Positions 17,193 to 28,350 of a stretch of 64,000 nt of DNA are shown piece after piece. Position 1 is the stretch's first letter; each line of letters starts with the position of its first letter. The position numbers were made by a program, and so were the translations under genes. Source of the stretch: Rhodoblastus acidophilus (lineage in GTDB: Bacteria > Pseudomonadota > Alphaproteobacteria > Rhizobiales > Beijerinckiaceae); contig NZ_WNKS01000002.1 of assembly GCF_009720655.1 (NCBI RefSeq), forward strand, positions 186,001 through 250,000, read 5' to 3'. The notes beneath the pieces are model-generated. The model worked only from the letters and a program-made list of their open reading frames with translations, was not told the DNA's origin and did no database searches.

Positions 17193-18260
17193 TTACGCCG
17201 CCTTGGGGGCGAGTTCGCCGGAGGCGTAGCGCTTGGCCATTTCGCCGAGCGTGAACACTTTTTTGATCTTCGACGCCTGGCCAGCCGTGTTGAACTCCTG
17301 CATGCGCTGCTTGCAGATTTTCTGCATCGCATCGGTCGCGGGCTTCAGATATTTGCGCGGGTCGAACTCGGCCGGGTTTTCCGTCAGCACTTTTCGAATG
17401 GCGCCGGTGATGGCCATGCGGTTGTCGGTGTCGATGTTGATTTTTCGCACGCCATGCTTGATGCCGCGCTGGATTTCCTCGACCGGCACGCCCCAGGTCT
17501 GCGGCATCTTGCCGCCGAACTTGTTGATGATGTCCTGCAAATCCTGCGGCACCGAGGACGAGCCGTGCATGACCATATGCAGGCCCGGCATCTTTTGATG
17601 GATTTCCTCGATGACGTGCATCGCCAAAATCGCGCCGTCGGGCTTGCGGGTGAATTTATAGGCCCCGTGCGAGGTGCCCATGGCGATCGCCAGCGCGTCG
17701 ACGCCGGTCGCCTTCACGAACTTGATGGCCTCGTCCGGGTTGGTCACCAACTGGTCGTGCGACAGTTTTCCTTCAAAACCGTGGCCGTCTTCCTTCTCGC
17801 CCTCGCCGGTTTCCAGCGAGCCGAGCACGCCGAACTCGCCTTCGACGGAAATGCCGCCGAGATGAGCCATGTCGGTCACATATTTGGTGATGTTGACGTT
17901 ATAGTCCCAGTCGGCCGGGGTCTTGCCGTCTTCCTTGAGCGAACCGTCCATCATCACCGACGTGAAACCCGCCTGCATGGCGGTAAAACAGGTGGCCGGG
18001 CCGTTGCCGTGGTCCTGATGCACGCAGATCGGGATCTGCGGATAGATTTCGCAGCAGGCGTCCATCATATGCTTGAGCATGACGTCATTGGCGTACTGAC
18101 GGGCGCCGCGCGAGGCCTGGATGATCACGGGCGCGTCGAGTTCGGACGCGGCGGCCATGATCGCCAGAGCCTGCTCCATATTGTTGATGTTGAAGGCGGG
18201 GACGCCATAGTCATGCTCGGCGGCATGGTCGAGCAGTTGGCGCATTGTAATACGGGCCAT
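17193..18260 (-). CDS. fba: Class II fructose-bisphosphate aldolase
   Basis: 355 residues. Zinc-dependent aldolase cleaving or forming fructose 1,6-bisphosphate in glycolysis, gluconeogenesis or the Calvin cycle. The start [30 protein letters not shown] and the zinc/catalytic motif CVHQDHGNG are those of the class II type A-like family (CbbA/Fba), as are [28 protein letters not shown] and [10 protein letters not shown]. It ends the gap-pgk operon with its own terminator and lies 26 nt after a small unknown gene. Whether it serves the Calvin cycle cannot be decided, because no cbb genes are in the window. Confidence 0.96.
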   Translation of the reverse strand: MARITMRQLLDHAAEHDYGVPAFNINNMEQALAIMAAASELDAPVIIQASRGARQYANDVMLKHMMDACCEIYPQIPICVHQDHGNGPATCFTAMQAGFTSVMMDGSLKEDGKTPADWDYNVNITKYVTDMAHLGGISVEGEFGVLGSLETGEGEKEDGHGFEGKLSHDQLVTNPDEAIKFVKATGVDALAIAMGTSHGAYKFTRKPDGAILAMHVIEEIHQKMPGLHMVMHGSSSVPQDLQDIINKFGGKMPQTWGVPVEEIQRGIKHGVRKINIDTDNRMAITGAIRKVLTENPAEFDPRKYLKPATDAMQKICKQRMQEFNTAGQASKIKKVFTLGEMAKRYASGELAPKAA

Positions 18261-18286
18261 AATTTTCCTCCTTCACGGATGTTCGT

Positions 18287-18835
18287 TTACCAGGCGGCGG
18301 CCTCTCGTATTTCTGCGGGCGCGCCGTCTCTGCCTATTCGTATGCTTGTCATCAGGGCGTCGTGCTCGCCGGCTTCGAAACCGCGCCCGAGTTCCTTGGG
18401 GATGTCGAGCGCCAGTTCTTCAAAACCTTCAAGCTGTCCTGAACAGGACTGGCTGAAATTCAGGACAGCCAGATATTCCTTTCCCAGTTTCGCGCTGCCC
18501 GCCCTGACGAGGATCGCCGGCCGCCACGCGCCTGCTCCCCGATCGCGATGCGCGACGAACAGGACGGCGGCGAGGCAGCGCGCCTTGGGCAGGCGCCTCG
18601 AAAATTCCGATTGCGCGATCAACATGCTCTGGCTGGCCGCGGCCTCCGGATTGGGAGCCTCGCGAACCGTGATGCTGCGCGTGTTGATCTTGGCGCCGGA
18701 CAGAAACCCCACCTCGCGCTCGATCAGCATCGGAGGGCGGCTCTGCCCTGCCGTGGCGACCACATGCGATGCGGTCGCCAGACAAAGCCCGATGAACTCG
18801 CCGAGTTCCGAAAGGGTCACGCGCGGCGCGAGCAT
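18287..18835 (-). CDS. Unknown conserved-looking protein between pgk and fba
   Basis: About 182 residues from the ATG at 18835, which follows the pgk stop by 2 nt; this spacing decides the start. I do not recognise the family. The N-terminal 45 residues form a probable amphipathic helix (TLSELGEFIGLCLATASHVVATA). A basic middle part and a mixed alpha/beta C-terminus follow (FEELALDIPKELG). There is no signal peptide or metal motif. Its place inside the glycolytic operon guarantees co-transcription with pgk and fba but does not show that it is metabolic. Confidence 0.65.
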   Translation of the reverse strand: MLAPRVTLSELGEFIGLCLATASHVVATAGQSRPPMLIEREVGFLSGAKINTRSITVREAPNPEAAASQSMLIAQSEFSRRLPKARCLAAVLFVAHRDRGAGAWRPAILVRAGSAKLGKEYLAVLNFSQSCSGQLEGFEELALDIPKELGRGFEAGEHDALMTSIRIGRDGAPAEIREAAAW

Positions 18836-18837
18836 TT

Positions 18838-20031
18838 TTACGCCCGGATGGCTTCGACGCCCGGCAGAACCTTGCCTTCCAGCCATTCGAGGAAGGCGCC
18901 GCCGGCCGTCGAGACATAGGTGAATTTGTCGGCGACGCCAGCATGGTTGAGCGCCGCCACCGTGTCGCCGCCGCCGGCGACCGTCAGCAGCTTGCCTTCG
19001 CCGGTGAGGCGCGCGGCGAACTTTGCCACCGCATTCGTGGCGGCGTCGAACGGCTCCAGCTCAAAGGCGCCGAACGGCCCGTTCCACACCAGGGTTTTCG
19101 CCTCGCCCAGCACCTTTTCGACCTCCGCCACCGATTTCGGCCCGGCGTCGAGAATCATGTCGGCGTCGCCGACGTGATCGACGCCGACGACGTGAGACGG
19201 CGCATGCGCCCTGAATTCCTGCGCCACCACAGCGTCCACCGGCAGCACGATCCGGCACTTGTTTTCGGCCGCGGTCTTCAGAATTTCGCGCGCGGTGTCG
19301 AGCAGATCGTGCTCGCACAAGGACTTGCCCACCTTCTTGCCCTGCGCGGCCAAAAACGTGTTGGCCATGCCGCCGCCGATGATCAAAAAGTCCACTTTTT
19401 TGGTGAGATTGCCCAAAAGCTCCAGCTTGGTCGAAACCTTGGCGCCGCCGACCACCGCCGCCACAGGGCGGACCGGGATTTCCAGCGCCTTGGACAGCGC
19501 CTCGACTTCCGCCTGCATGGTGCGGCCCGCATAGGCCGGCAGCTTTTTCGCCAGACCTTCGGTCGAGGCATGGGCGCGATGCGCGGCGGAAAAGGCGTCG
19601 TTGACATAGATGTCGCCGAGCGCGGCCATGGCGTCGATCAAGGACGGATCGTTCTTTTCCTCGCCCTTGTGGAATCGGGTGTTTTCCAGCAGCAGGAACT
19701 CGCCATCCTTCAGCTTGTTGACCGCCTCGGCCGCGACCGGGCCGATGCAATCCGTGGCGAAGGCGACGGGCTTGCCCAGATGCTGAGCCACCGCCGCCGC
19801 GACGGGCCGCAGCGAATTGGCCTCATCCGGCCCGTTCTTTGGGCGGCCGAAATGGGCGAGCAGGATGACCTTGCCGCCCTTCTGGGAAATTTCGTTGAGG
19901 GTGGGCAGGATGCGCTCGATGCGGGTGGCGTCGGTCACTTTTCCGCCGTCCATCGGCAGGTTCAGGTCGACGCGGACAAGCACGCGCTTGCCCTTGAGAT
20001 CGGCGGAATCGAGGGTGCGGAAAGCGGACAT
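18838..20031 (-). CDS. pgk: Phosphoglycerate kinase
   Basis: 397 residues. It interconverts 1,3-bisphosphoglycerate plus ADP with 3-phosphoglycerate plus ATP. Family signatures: RVDLNLPM near residue 21, [40 protein letters not shown] and the nucleotide-binding [11 protein letters not shown] near the C-terminus. The length is typical. It begins 1 nt downstream of the stop of a small membrane-protein gene. The order gap, two small genes, pgk, one unknown, fba makes one leftward operon. Confidence 0.97.
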   Translation of the reverse strand: MSAFRTLDSADLKGKRVLVRVDLNLPMDGGKVTDATRIERILPTLNEISQKGGKVILLAHFGRPKNGPDEANSLRPVAAAVAQHLGKPVAFATDCIGPVAAEAVNKLKDGEFLLLENTRFHKGEEKNDPSLIDAMAALGDIYVNDAFSAAHRAHASTEGLAKKLPAYAGRTMQAEVEALSKALEIPVRPVAAVVGGAKVSTKLELLGNLTKKVDFLIIGGGMANTFLAAQGKKVGKSLCEHDLLDTAREILKTAAENKCRIVLPVDAVVAQEFRAHAPSHVVGVDHVGDADMILDAGPKSVAEVEKVLGEAKTLVWNGPFGAFELEPFDAATNAVAKFAARLTGEGKLLTVAGGGDTVAALNHAGVADKFTYVSTAGGAFLEWLEGKVLPGVEAIRA

Positions 20032-20349
20032 CTAATGAACCTTGCTCAAGAGGGAAAAGACGATCCCGGCGCCCGCGCCCCAAGTCGCAATGACGGCGAC
20101 AAGCAGCATCCACCATGTCGGATAGGATGAAAGCTTGCCTTTGATCTCCGACAGTTCGAGTTGCACTTTGTGCAAGTCCGCCTGTTTGGCACCGTTGCGC
20201 GCGAAATCTCGAATATCGGGCTCCAGCCGAACCAGGATGTTTTCGATGCGGTCGAGTTTTTGTTCCAGCGCGCCGACTCGTTGTTCCAACTTTGGACCCT
20301 CCGGCCCCCCGCCATCGGAATCTCCGGGAAAACGAATGACATTATTCAT
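20032..20349 (-). CDS. Small coiled-coil protein with C-terminal membrane anchor
   Basis: 105 residues. The N-terminal 20 are Gly/Pro-rich. The middle has heptad-like leucines (LEQRVGALEQKLDRIENILVRLEPDI and LHKVQLELSEIKGKL), predicting a coiled coil. The C-terminus has one membrane helix (TWWMLLVAVIATWGAGAGIVFSLL). The architecture resembles small membrane-tethered tail-fibre-hinge-like or DUF1515-type proteins, but I cannot assign a family. It overlaps the zinc-ribbon gene by 8 nt and abuts pgk. Confidence 0.7.
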   Translation of the reverse strand: MNNVIRFPGDSDGGGPEGPKLEQRVGALEQKLDRIENILVRLEPDIRDFARNGAKQADLHKVQLELSEIKGKLSSYPTWWMLLVAVIATWGAGAGIVFSLLSKVH

Positions 20350-20641
20350 TCGTCACCGGCGGTCCGAAGTCGTCGGGTTTGGATTCCAATTTAAACACGA
20401 CGTCAGCAAATTGCATAACATGGCCGCAATTAGTGCAAACCAGCGTGGTTGCCTCCAGACGATAGCCGAAAGCTCCACGCTTGCGCTCCAAAAGCGACCG
20501 AAATCCGGCGTCCGGGTCTTCAAGCATGGCAAAATCCACACCCCCGCACACCGAACAACGAAGGTTCGGCGCGCGCTGAAGCAAGGCGCTGGCAAGTTGC
20601 TGCGCCTTGTCTCCTCCGGGTGTGCGGATTTTCGCGCTCAA
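20342..20641 (-). CDS. Small zinc-ribbon protein
   Basis: 99 residues with two knuckles, CSVCGG (29-34) and CTNCGH (69-74), about 40 residues apart, a probable structural zinc ribbon. This is followed by MQFADVVFKLESKP. No enzyme motif is visible. It lies 7 nt after the gap stop codon and overlaps the next gene, so it is part of the glycolytic transcript. Function unknown; proteins of this shape may bind nucleic acid or protein. Confidence 0.7.
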   Translation of the reverse strand: MSAKIRTPGGDKAQQLASALLQRAPNLRCSVCGGVDFAMLEDPDAGFRSLLERKRGAFGYRLEATTLVCTNCGHVMQFADVVFKLESKPDDFGPPVTNE

Positions 20642-20648
20642 CTCAAAC

Positions 20649-21656
<1,008 letters not shown>

Positions 21657-22106
21657 ATCGCTTCGCTCCTTGCGTTTCCCTTGGGGATGGGCCATTCGAG
21701 CGGCCCGCTTAGAAGCGCGAGCCTGGGCTGCGCTTCGATCTCTTGTTGGCCTCTGACCTGCTGGCGCGCCCGGATGCGAGGTCGCGCATCGGTCCAGGGC
21801 GCAGCCGTGCCGCCGGTTTCATCAAATGGGGCGGATTGTGCTCGCTGCGGGATCATCGGCATAAACGAAAGTACGAGCCGGTTGATAGCAGGTCGCCCCC
21901 CGCTGTCAACGGACCCAAGGGCATTTTTGGAGGAAATGACTCGGGTTTGCGCCGGTTTGGTTCCGTCGCTCCTCCCTGCACAAAAACAGGGCGCCGATTC
22001 GCCCCCTTTTGGTGACGGACTGATGACAAGCGCGCCCCTTTGGCGCGGCGCGCGACTTTGCTACATTGTCTTGACATCCTCTCCGGGGATTCGCGACGAA
22101 AGCTTG
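21657..22106. other. 450-nt intergenic region between gap and DUF4164 gene
   Basis: The longest stretch without a supported gene. It should contain the divergent promoters for the gap operon (candidate at 21882-21909) and for the DUF4164-zapA pair. No tRNA, recognised riboswitch or intact small coding sequence was found, and no transketolase remnant could be read in any frame. A leader of about 215 nt would precede gap if the candidate promoter is used. Confidence 0.5.
21882..21909 (-). promoter_or_regulatory. Candidate promoter of the gap-pgk-fba operon
   Basis: On the minus strand a consensus -35 TTGACA is followed after 16 nt by TATCAA. It points toward gap and lies about 225 nt upstream of its start codon. 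The -35 is perfect and the -10 is moderate. Confidence 0.45.
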
Positions 22107-22475
22107 ATGTTGTCCCCATTGCCCAGCGATCCGCCCAGTCCGCGCTCCTCCCCCTGCGGCGATGCGTCGCGCCAGACGGCTCCCGCCCTTTCGGCGGAAG
22201 ACGCGGTCGCGGCGGCGGCGCGCCGGCTCGAAGCGGCGCTGGAGGCGCTCGACCGCGCCATCGCCTGTCACGCGGAGCGCCGGGGCGAGCTTTCCGACCA
22301 GGAAGCCGAATATTTCGCCTTGCAGGAGGACCGCTCGCGGCTGGCGCGCGCCCTCGACGCCGCCAACACCCGCATCGAGACCTTGCAGGACAACCAGATC
22401 GAGGCGGCGCGGCGGGTCGAGCGCGCCAGGGCCGCCGTGCGCGCCATCCTCGCCGCCTCGTCCGGAGACGGCTGA
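22107..22475 (+). CDS. DUF4164-type coiled-coil protein
   Basis: 122 residues from the ATG at 22107. After a Pro/Ser-rich N-terminus, residues about 30-115 form one long coiled coil rich in Ala, Arg, Glu and Leu (AAARRLEAALEALDRAIA, LARALDAANTRIETLQ). In alphaproteobacteria such DUF4164 proteins are encoded directly upstream of zapA, as here. The stop overlaps the zapA start (TGATG), so the two are probably co-translated. A link to cell division is inferred from that association only. Confidence 0.8.
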   Translation: MLSPLPSDPPSPRSSPCGDASRQTAPALSAEDAVAAAARRLEAALEALDRAIACHAERRGELSDQEAEYFALQEDRSRLARALDAANTRIETLQDNQIEAARRVERARAAVRAILAASSGDG

Positions 22476-22849
22476 TGGCGCAGGCGGTGGTCGACATAGC
22501 GGGACGCACCTATCGCATGAATTGCGAGGAGGGCGAGCAGGCGCATATCGAGGAACTGGCGCGGCTTCTCGAGGCCCGGATCGCCGACCTGCGCGGCGCC
22601 TTCGGCGAAATCGGCGATCAGCGCATCGTGGTGATGGCGGCGCTCACCCTCTCCGACGAACTTTTCACAGCGAAAAAGCAACTGGCGGAAACGCAAGCCG
22701 AACTGGAACAGGCGCGGCTGCGCCAGCAGGAAGTTTCGGACTGGACAGCCAAGGCGCTGGACACGGCGACGGCCAAGGTTTTGGAAGCGACCAAGACGCT
22801 GAACGAAACTGAGCAGGCCGAAAAAACAATATCGGAATCATACAAGTAG
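22475..22849 (+). CDS. zapA: Cell division protein ZapA
   Basis: 124 residues. The N-terminal globular head (VDIAGRTYRMNCEEGEQAHIEELARLLEARI) contains the ZapA pattern of a beta hairpin followed by the E/D-G-E..I..LA helix, and the C-terminal half is a coiled coil. ZapA binds and cross-links FtsZ filaments at mid-cell. The start overlaps the DUF4164 stop. In many relatives 6S RNA and a 5-formyltetrahydrofolate cyclo-ligase follow; here a dispersed repeat and an unrelated convergent gene follow. Confidence 0.9.
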   Translation: MAQAVVDIAGRTYRMNCEEGEQAHIEELARLLEARIADLRGAFGEIGDQRIVVMAALTLSDELFTAKKQLAETQAELEQARLRQQEVSDWTAKALDTATAKVLEATKTLNETEQAEKTISESYK

Positions 22850-22897
22850 CCCCTCATCCTGAGGAGCGCCTGCAAGGCGCGTCTCGAAGGACGGGGG
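22850..22897. repeat. Short palindromic dispersed repeat (CCTCATCCTGAGG type)
   Basis: Immediately after the zapA stop: CCTCATCCTGAGG, then the small hairpin GCGCC-TGCAA-GGCGC, then GTCTCGAAGGACGGGGG. This composite is a familiar intergenic element in Hyphomicrobiales genomes. It sits between convergent genes and could terminate both transcripts. Confidence 0.75.
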
Positions 22898-22929
22898 CGG
22901 CCCACGGCTTGCCGCAGCCTGCTCGCGCG

Positions 22930-23754
22930 TCACTTCTCAGGCTTGGGCGCCGAAGCGGGGCAAAGCGCCTGGTAAAACCGGAGCAAGAGTTCGTACCCCG
23001 ACGCCGTGGAGCCATCGAGGATTTCGCCGCTGGCAAGATCGCGAATAGAATAGTCCGCCGTGACGTCGCCGGAGGCCGCCTTCGTTTTGCCCAAGAAAAG
23101 GTATTTCCCGCCGTTCCGGTCGGAAAACGTCTTGTTCGGACAATCGCCCGTAATGGTGTCCCCGTGCGGCTCTTTCCCTTGCTCGGCGATGCATTTTTGC
23201 GAATAGTCGCGCGCATATTCGCGACAGAACTGCACGGCGCCAGTGTGGCTGAACTTGGTTTTCACCACCGCATGAGACGTATCCAGTCCCTCGCGCGAGG
23301 CGATCTCGTCGTACATGCCGACCCGCGAACCATAAAACAATGTTGACTTGGGATCGGGTTCCGCCGGCGAGGGCCCGACATAAACCCTTTCACCCGGCCC
23401 CCACGCGCAAATCACGGAATCCTTGCTGTCCGGGTCGGAGGCGCTCACCGTCCAGCAGGCGCCGCTGCGGAAGGCGTCGCCCAGTTCAACACCCGCCGCG
23501 TTTCCGCCCTGAGGTCCGGTCCAAAACGCCTTGCCCTCGTCTGTCTTGCCGACATTGACCTGCGCCATGAGACGGCCTTGCGCGTCGGCGATCCGGAACG
23601 ACCCGGATTTTTCGAGCGGCGTGAAGCTGCAGGCGCCGCCGATATAGTGAACGCCCTTCACCTCCAGCAGGCAAAGCGCGGGACGCGACTGCGCCCACGC
23701 CTCGGGGACCAGAATCGCCGCCACAACGGCGGCGCACATGCAGCGAAAAATCAT
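22930..23754 (-). CDS. Secreted protein of unknown function
   Basis: 274 residues from the ATG at 23754, which has a strong AGGAGG 7 nt upstream, so the longer open frame is rejected. A signal peptide (MIFRCMCAAVVAAILVPEAWA, cut before QSRP) is followed by a mature protein with about eight cysteines suggestive of disulfides (ALCLLE, GGACSFTP, SGACWTVS, SVICAWG, FCREYA, KCIAEQG, GDCPNKT, ALCPAS). The first half may be a small beta-rich domain and the second resembles DUF-type secreted proteins. I do not recognise a catalytic motif. Confidence 0.75.
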   Translation of the reverse strand: MIFRCMCAAVVAAILVPEAWAQSRPALCLLEVKGVHYIGGACSFTPLEKSGSFRIADAQGRLMAQVNVGKTDEGKAFWTGPQGGNAAGVELGDAFRSGACWTVSASDPDSKDSVICAWGPGERVYVGPSPAEPDPKSTLFYGSRVGMYDEIASREGLDTSHAVVKTKFSHTGAVQFCREYARDYSQKCIAEQGKEPHGDTITGDCPNKTFSDRNGGKYLFLGKTKAASGDVTADYSIRDLASGEILDGSTASGYELLLRFYQALCPASAPKPEK

Positions 23755-23805
23755 TTGGTCCTCCTGAAATGAACTAAAAATCTGCAAGCGAGCGGCGCGG
23801 AAACC

Positions 23806-24879
23806 TCACAACCAGTCGTTCACCGCCGTCCCCACCGCCTGCCCGATGGACTCAAGTTTTCGCACGCGCAAATGCTCGGCGAGCCCCGTCTTGATCCGAC
23901 CGACCAACCCCAGCCCCTCGTAGACCAGCGAGGAGTAAAGCTGCACCAGCGTCGCGCCGGCCTCGATCTTGGCCCAGGCGGCCTCCGGCGAATCCACGCC
24001 GCCCACGCCGATCAGCGGGAACTGCCCCTCGACGCGGACAAATGTCTGGGCGAGCATGCGGGTCGACAGCGCGAACAGCGGCGCGCCGGAAAGGCCGCCG
24101 GATTCGCTGCGCAAGGGGTCGCGCAAAATTTCGGGCCGCGCCAGCGTGGTGTTGGAGACGATCATGCCGTCCACGCCCCGCGCGCGCGCCACGCGGACGA
24201 CGTCGTCGAGATCGGCCAGCGCCAAATCCGGCGCGATTTTCAGCAGCACCGGGCGGCGCGGCAGCTGCATCGCCGCCTGTTCCCGCGCCGCAATGACGCG
24301 CGCCAAAAGATCGTCGAGCGCGCCGGCCTGCTGGAGGTCGCGCAGGCCCGGCGTGTTGGGCGAGGAAATGTTGACGGTGAAATAGCTGGCGACATCGGCG
24401 AAATTTTTGATGCCGGCGACATAATCGGCGGTGCGATCGGTGGAATCCTTGTTGGCGCCGATGTTCACGCCAACCACGCCGCCATTGGCCGCCCGGCGCA
24501 ACAACCGCTCGCGCGCCCTTTCGTGGCCGCCATTGTTGAAGCCGAAGCGGTTGATGACGCCGCGATCCTCATGCAGCCGGAACAGGCGCGGTTTTTCATT
24601 GCCGGGCTGCGGGCGCGGCGTGAGCGTGCCGACCTCGGTGAAGCCGAAGCCGAGCTTCAGCAATGCATCGGGAACCCGGGCCTCCTTGTCGAAGCCCGCC
24701 GCCATGCCGACCGGATTGGGAAAATCGAGCCCAAACACGTTCTGCGCCAGGATCGGATCGTCCTCCTCCGCCGCCGGCAGCGGCGCCGCCCAGAGCGCGA
24801 GAATGGTCAGATTGTGCGCGCGCTCGGCGTCCATGCCATGCAGGAACGGCAGGGCGAAGGAATCGAAAAAACCCGTCAT
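23806..24879 (-). CDS. pyrD: Dihydroorotate dehydrogenase (quinone), class 2
   Basis: 357 residues. It oxidises dihydroorotate to orotate in pyrimidine synthesis, passing electrons to membrane quinone. Class 2 features: an N-terminal amphipathic extension ([23 protein letters not shown]), [39 protein letters not shown] with the catalytic serine region, and the FMN phosphate-binding IGVGGVDS and [12 protein letters not shown]. The start overlaps the DUF952 stop as ATGA, so the two genes are coupled. Confidence 0.96.
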   Translation of the reverse strand: MTGFFDSFALPFLHGMDAERAHNLTILALWAAPLPAAEEDDPILAQNVFGLDFPNPVGMAAGFDKEARVPDALLKLGFGFTEVGTLTPRPQPGNEKPRLFRLHEDRGVINRFGFNNGGHERARERLLRRAANGGVVGVNIGANKDSTDRTADYVAGIKNFADVASYFTVNISSPNTPGLRDLQQAGALDDLLARVIAAREQAAMQLPRRPVLLKIAPDLALADLDDVVRVARARGVDGMIVSNTTLARPEILRDPLRSESGGLSGAPLFALSTRMLAQTFVRVEGQFPLIGVGGVDSPEAAWAKIEAGATLVQLYSSLVYEGLGLVGRIKTGLAEHLRVRKLESIGQAVGTAVNDWL

Positions 24880-25217
24880 GCCAAAAGTCCGGAAAAATCA
24901 TGGGCGCCGTCGCGCCAGGGCAAGGGATGCGCCGACAAAGCCAAGGCGGTCGGCAGCGGCGCGTAAAAATGCGGGAACAGCGCGCCCCCGCGCGAAGGCT
25001 CGAACAGCAGCTTTTCGCCCAGCGCGGCCTCGTCGAAGGCGATGAGCACGAGATCGTCCTGGCCGGCGAAATGTTTTGATGCGGTTTCCTCGACCTGCCC
25101 GGCGGTGGAGAAATGGATGAACCCGTCGGCGAGATCGACGGACGACCCCTCGTAAACCCCGCGTTCTCGCGCGGCGGCCCAGTCTTTTTTGGGCATGATT
25201 TTATAGATAAGGGCCAA
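24876..25217 (-). CDS. DUF952 family protein
   Basis: 113 residues. The conserved IYKI...W..A...[24 protein letters not shown] pattern and the later [20 protein letters not shown] define DUF952, related to the glutathione S-transferase-like/ADP-ribosyl fold group. A TTG start at 25217 is needed to keep the conserved ALIYKI; the first in-frame ATG (25196) would remove it. It is translationally coupled to pyrD. Biochemical role unknown. Confidence 0.85.
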   Translation of the reverse strand: MALIYKIMPKKDWAAARERGVYEGSSVDLADGFIHFSTAGQVEETASKHFAGQDDLVLIAFDEAALGEKLLFEPSRGGALFPHFYAPLPTALALSAHPLPWRDGAHDFSGLLA

Positions 25218-25347
25218 ATTGCATTCCCATGGCTGCGATCACGGCATTTTTTCGACCATCTTGCGACGCTCCGCAAGATGCGGGTTTTCACCGGCGCGCC
25301 GCCGTTCTAATAAGATTCCTTCATCTCCAGCCTGCGCACGGAAAAAA

Positions 25348-27024
25348 ATGACCGATCTTGCGTCCGAACTCGCCCAATTCGCCAAAACCTCGAACGCCTG
25401 GCCGTTCGAGGAGGCGAAGAAACTCGTGGCCAGGGTCGAGCGCACCGGTCAGAAACAGGTCCTTTTCGAAACCGGCTACGGCCCGTCGGGACTGCCGCAT
25501 ATCGGCACATTCGGCGAGGTCGCGCGCACGACCATGGTCCGCCACGCCTTCGAATCCCTGACCGGCGGCGAGATCAAGACGCGTCTGTTGGCGTTTTCGG
25601 ACGATCTCGACGGGTTGCGAAAAGTCCCGGACAATATTCCCAACAAGGACTTGGTTGCCGCCCATCTGGGAAAACCGCTGACCCAAGTTCCCGACCCGTT
25701 CGGCGAATATCCGAGCTTTGGCGCGCACAACAACGCGCGCCTGCGGGCGTTCCTCGACCATTTCGGTTTTGACTACGAATTCGCCTCATCGACCGAATAT
25801 TACCAGTCCGGCCGGTTCGACGAGATGCTGCTGAAAATTCTGGCGCGGTTCGACACGGTCCAGGCGGTGATGATCCCGTCGTTGCGCGAGGAACGCGCCT
25901 CCACCTATTGCCCCTTCCTGCCGATCCACCCGCATACCGGCGTGGTCATGCAGGTGCCGCTGGAGGAAATCGACCTTCCCGGCGGCATGATCGGCTGGCG
26001 CGACCCGGAGACGGGCGAGCGGTTCATGACCAAGGTGACCGGCGGCCATTGCAAGCTGCAATGGAAGCCCGACTGGGCGATGCGCTGGTGCGCGCTCGGC
26101 GTCGATTACGAAATGGCCGGCAAGGACCTGATCGACTCCGTAAAGCTCTCGGGCAACATCGCCCGGGCGCTGGGCCACACCCCGCCCGAAGGGTTTAATT
26201 ACGAACTGTTCCTCGACGAGAACGGCCAGAAGATTTCGAAATCCAAGGGCAACGGCATCACCATCGAGCAATGGCTGACCTACGCCACGCCGGAAAGCCT
26301 CGCCTTCTTCATGTATTGGAAGCCGCGCGAGGCGAAAAAACTGCATTTCGACGTGATCCCGCGCGCCGTGGACGAATATCTGGCGTTTTTGGACGCCTAT
26401 CCGCGCCAGGACGCCAAAAATCGGCTCGGCAATGCGGTCTGGCACATCCATTCCGGCAAGCCGCCGGCGCCGGAATTCATCCAGCACGAGGAGGGGCAGA
26501 AGGGAACGGCCATTTCCTTCGCCATGCTGCTCAACCTCGCCGCCGTCGCCAACAGCGAAGACCCCTCGGTCCTCTGGGGCTTTTTGAGACGCTACGCGCC
26601 GGCCGCCAGCCCCGAAAAATTTCCGCGCCTCGACCAGCTGATCCGCTATGCGGTGCTGTATTTCCGCGATTTCGTGAAGCCGAAGAAGGTGTATCGCGCC
26701 GCCGACGAGGTGGAGCGCGACGCGCTGACAAAACTGTCGGAAGCTCTGGCGACCCTGCCCGCCGAGGCCAGCGCCGAGGACATCCAGACCCTGCTCTACG
26801 ACGTCGCCCGCCCGATCCCGCGCTACCAGAATCTTTCAGCAAAGGGCGCGACGCCGGAGCGTCCGGGCGTGTCGAACGACTGGTTCAACATGCTCTATCA
26901 GGTTTTGTTGGGCGAGGATCGCGGCCCGCGCTTCGGCTCCTTCGCCGCGCTCTACGGCCTCGACAACACCCGCGCCCTGATCGCGGACGCGCTGGCGGGC
27001 AAGTTTTTGAAGGTCGAGGCGTAA
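25348..27024 (+). CDS. lysK: Class I lysyl-tRNA synthetase
   Basis: 558 residues charging tRNA-Lys. The class I ATP-binding motifs are present: the HIGH-like PSGLPHIG (46-53) and the KMSKS-like KISKSKGN (about 295-302). The C-terminal alpha-helical anticodon-binding cage follows. This archaeal-type enzyme replaces the class II LysS in many alphaproteobacteria, which supports the taxonomic placement. The ATG at 25348 starts the conserved [10 protein letters not shown] region; the longer frame upstream overlaps the divergent DUF952 gene. Monocistronic by position. Confidence 0.95.
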   Translation: MTDLASELAQFAKTSNAWPFEEAKKLVARVERTGQKQVLFETGYGPSGLPHIGTFGEVARTTMVRHAFESLTGGEIKTRLLAFSDDLDGLRKVPDNIPNKDLVAAHLGKPLTQVPDPFGEYPSFGAHNNARLRAFLDHFGFDYEFASSTEYYQSGRFDEMLLKILARFDTVQAVMIPSLREERASTYCPFLPIHPHTGVVMQVPLEEIDLPGGMIGWRDPETGERFMTKVTGGHCKLQWKPDWAMRWCALGVDYEMAGKDLIDSVKLSGNIARALGHTPPEGFNYELFLDENGQKISKSKGNGITIEQWLTYATPESLAFFMYWKPREAKKLHFDVIPRAVDEYLAFLDAYPRQDAKNRLGNAVWHIHSGKPPAPEFIQHEEGQKGTAISFAMLLNLAAVANSEDPSVLWGFLRRYAPAASPEKFPRLDQLIRYAVLYFRDFVKPKKVYRAADEVERDALTKLSEALATLPAEASAEDIQTLLYDVARPIPRYQNLSAKGATPERPGVSNDWFNMLYQVLLGEDRGPRFGSFAALYGLDNTRALIADALAGKFLKVEA

Positions 27025-27064
27025 TCGCCTTTCAAGCGCGCTCGGCGGCGCGCCCGTTCCCACT

Positions 27065-28300
27065 TCACACCAGCATCGCGGCCAGAGCCGCGAGCAGCGC
27101 CATCGGCATCGCCACAAGCCCAAGAAGCAAAAAATCCCGGTCGCGGATGCGCTGCTGTTCGCGGCGTAAAACCGCCAGCCACAAAATGGTGGCGAGCGAG
27201 CCGGTCACTGAAAGATTGGGGCCGAGATCGACGCCGATCAGGATCGCGGCGGTCACGTCGGGCGCAACCCCGGCCTGATGCACGGCGCTGGCGGCGATCA
27301 GTCCGGCCGGCAGGTTGTTGACGAGGTTGGAGCCAAAGGCGACGGCCGCGCCGCTCGCCGCCGCGCCCCAAACCGCAGGCGCCTGCCGCAACAGACCGGC
27401 GAGTTGGGCGGTCACGCCAGCCCGGTCGAGCGCCTCGACGAAGACGAACAGCCCGGCCACCAGCGGCAGCACACCCCAATGAATGTCGCGCAACAGTGGC
27501 CAAGGATTTGATCGACGCGCCAGCAGAATGAGGGTCGTCGTCGCCACGCCCGCAAAAAACGTCGGCGCGCCGAGATCGAGGCCGCGCGCCGAAGCGAACA
27601 GCAGGACCAGCGCCGTCGCCGCGAGTCCCAAGGCGGCCACCTTGCCGCCGCCCGTCAGATGCGGAAATTTTTGCGGTTCGGCGATAGGCGCGGCCAGCTC
27701 TCGGCGCAGCATCAGCCGCAAGACGACATAGGTGACGACAATGGCCGCCAGCGACGGCAGCGCAAAAATCCGCAACCAGTCGAGCAGCGGCGGTAGACCG
27801 GCGCGTCCATAGACCACGAGATTGGCCGGGTTGGAGATCGGCAGAACAAAGCTGGCGGCGTTGGCGACGAAGGCGCACGGATAAAGGTAAGGCAGCGGCT
27901 TTTCGACCTTGGCGGCCTGGGTCGCGGCGAATACGGCGGGGGTCAACACCACGGCGGTCGCGTCATTCGACAAGAACACCGTGACCAGCACGCCGACCAG
28001 ATAGACCAGCAGAAAGAGTCTTTTGGCCGAACCCCGGGCGTGCTTGGCGGCCTCGGCCGCCAAGAAATCGAAAAGGCCTTCGCGGCGGGCGGCTTCCGAC
28101 AGCAGCATCATGCCGGTCAGAAACAGGTAGACGTCGGCGCCGCGCGAAATGCCGGTCCAGGCGGCGCCCACGGGGAGAAGGCCGGTAAGGACCAGCAGCG
28201 CGGCGCCGGCGACGGCCCAGATCGCCTCGTGCCATTGAAAGGGCCGCAGGATGACGCCCGCCGTCGCGAGCCCGGTGATGCCAAGAATTTGCCAGGTCAT
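27065..28300 (-). CDS. ArsB/NhaD-type anion permease
   Basis: 411 residues with about eleven hydrophobic segments. Motifs of the ion transporter superfamily are clear: FLTGMMLLSEAARREGLFD, VTVFLSNDATAVVLTPAV and its second-half counterpart FGSNLVNNLPAGLI, plus DLGPNLSVTGSLATILW. These match arsenical pump membrane proteins (ArsB) and relatives that may carry arsenite, silicate or dicarboxylates. No arsR, arsC or arsA is nearby, so arsenite is not assured. Convergent with lysK. Confidence 0.85.
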   Translation of the reverse strand: MTWQILGITGLATAGVILRPFQWHEAIWAVAGAALLVLTGLLPVGAAWTGISRGADVYLFLTGMMLLSEAARREGLFDFLAAEAAKHARGSAKRLFLLVYLVGVLVTVFLSNDATAVVLTPAVFAATQAAKVEKPLPYLYPCAFVANAASFVLPISNPANLVVYGRAGLPPLLDWLRIFALPSLAAIVVTYVVLRLMLRRELAAPIAEPQKFPHLTGGGKVAALGLAATALVLLFASARGLDLGAPTFFAGVATTTLILLARRSNPWPLLRDIHWGVLPLVAGLFVFVEALDRAGVTAQLAGLLRQAPAVWGAAASGAAVAFGSNLVNNLPAGLIAASAVHQAGVAPDVTAAILIGVDLGPNLSVTGSLATILWLAVLRREQQRIRDRDFLLLGLVAMPMALLAALAAMLV

Positions 28301-28350
28301 GTTCCCAAGTCGCGGATTCGCGCGCGGCGATCAACCCGCGTCTTGGCCGG

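Noticed and set aside
22850-22929. 6S RNA (ssrS) downstream of zapA
   Set aside because: The gap to the next convergent gene is only 80 nt and is mostly a dispersed palindromic repeat, too short and unlike 6S RNA.
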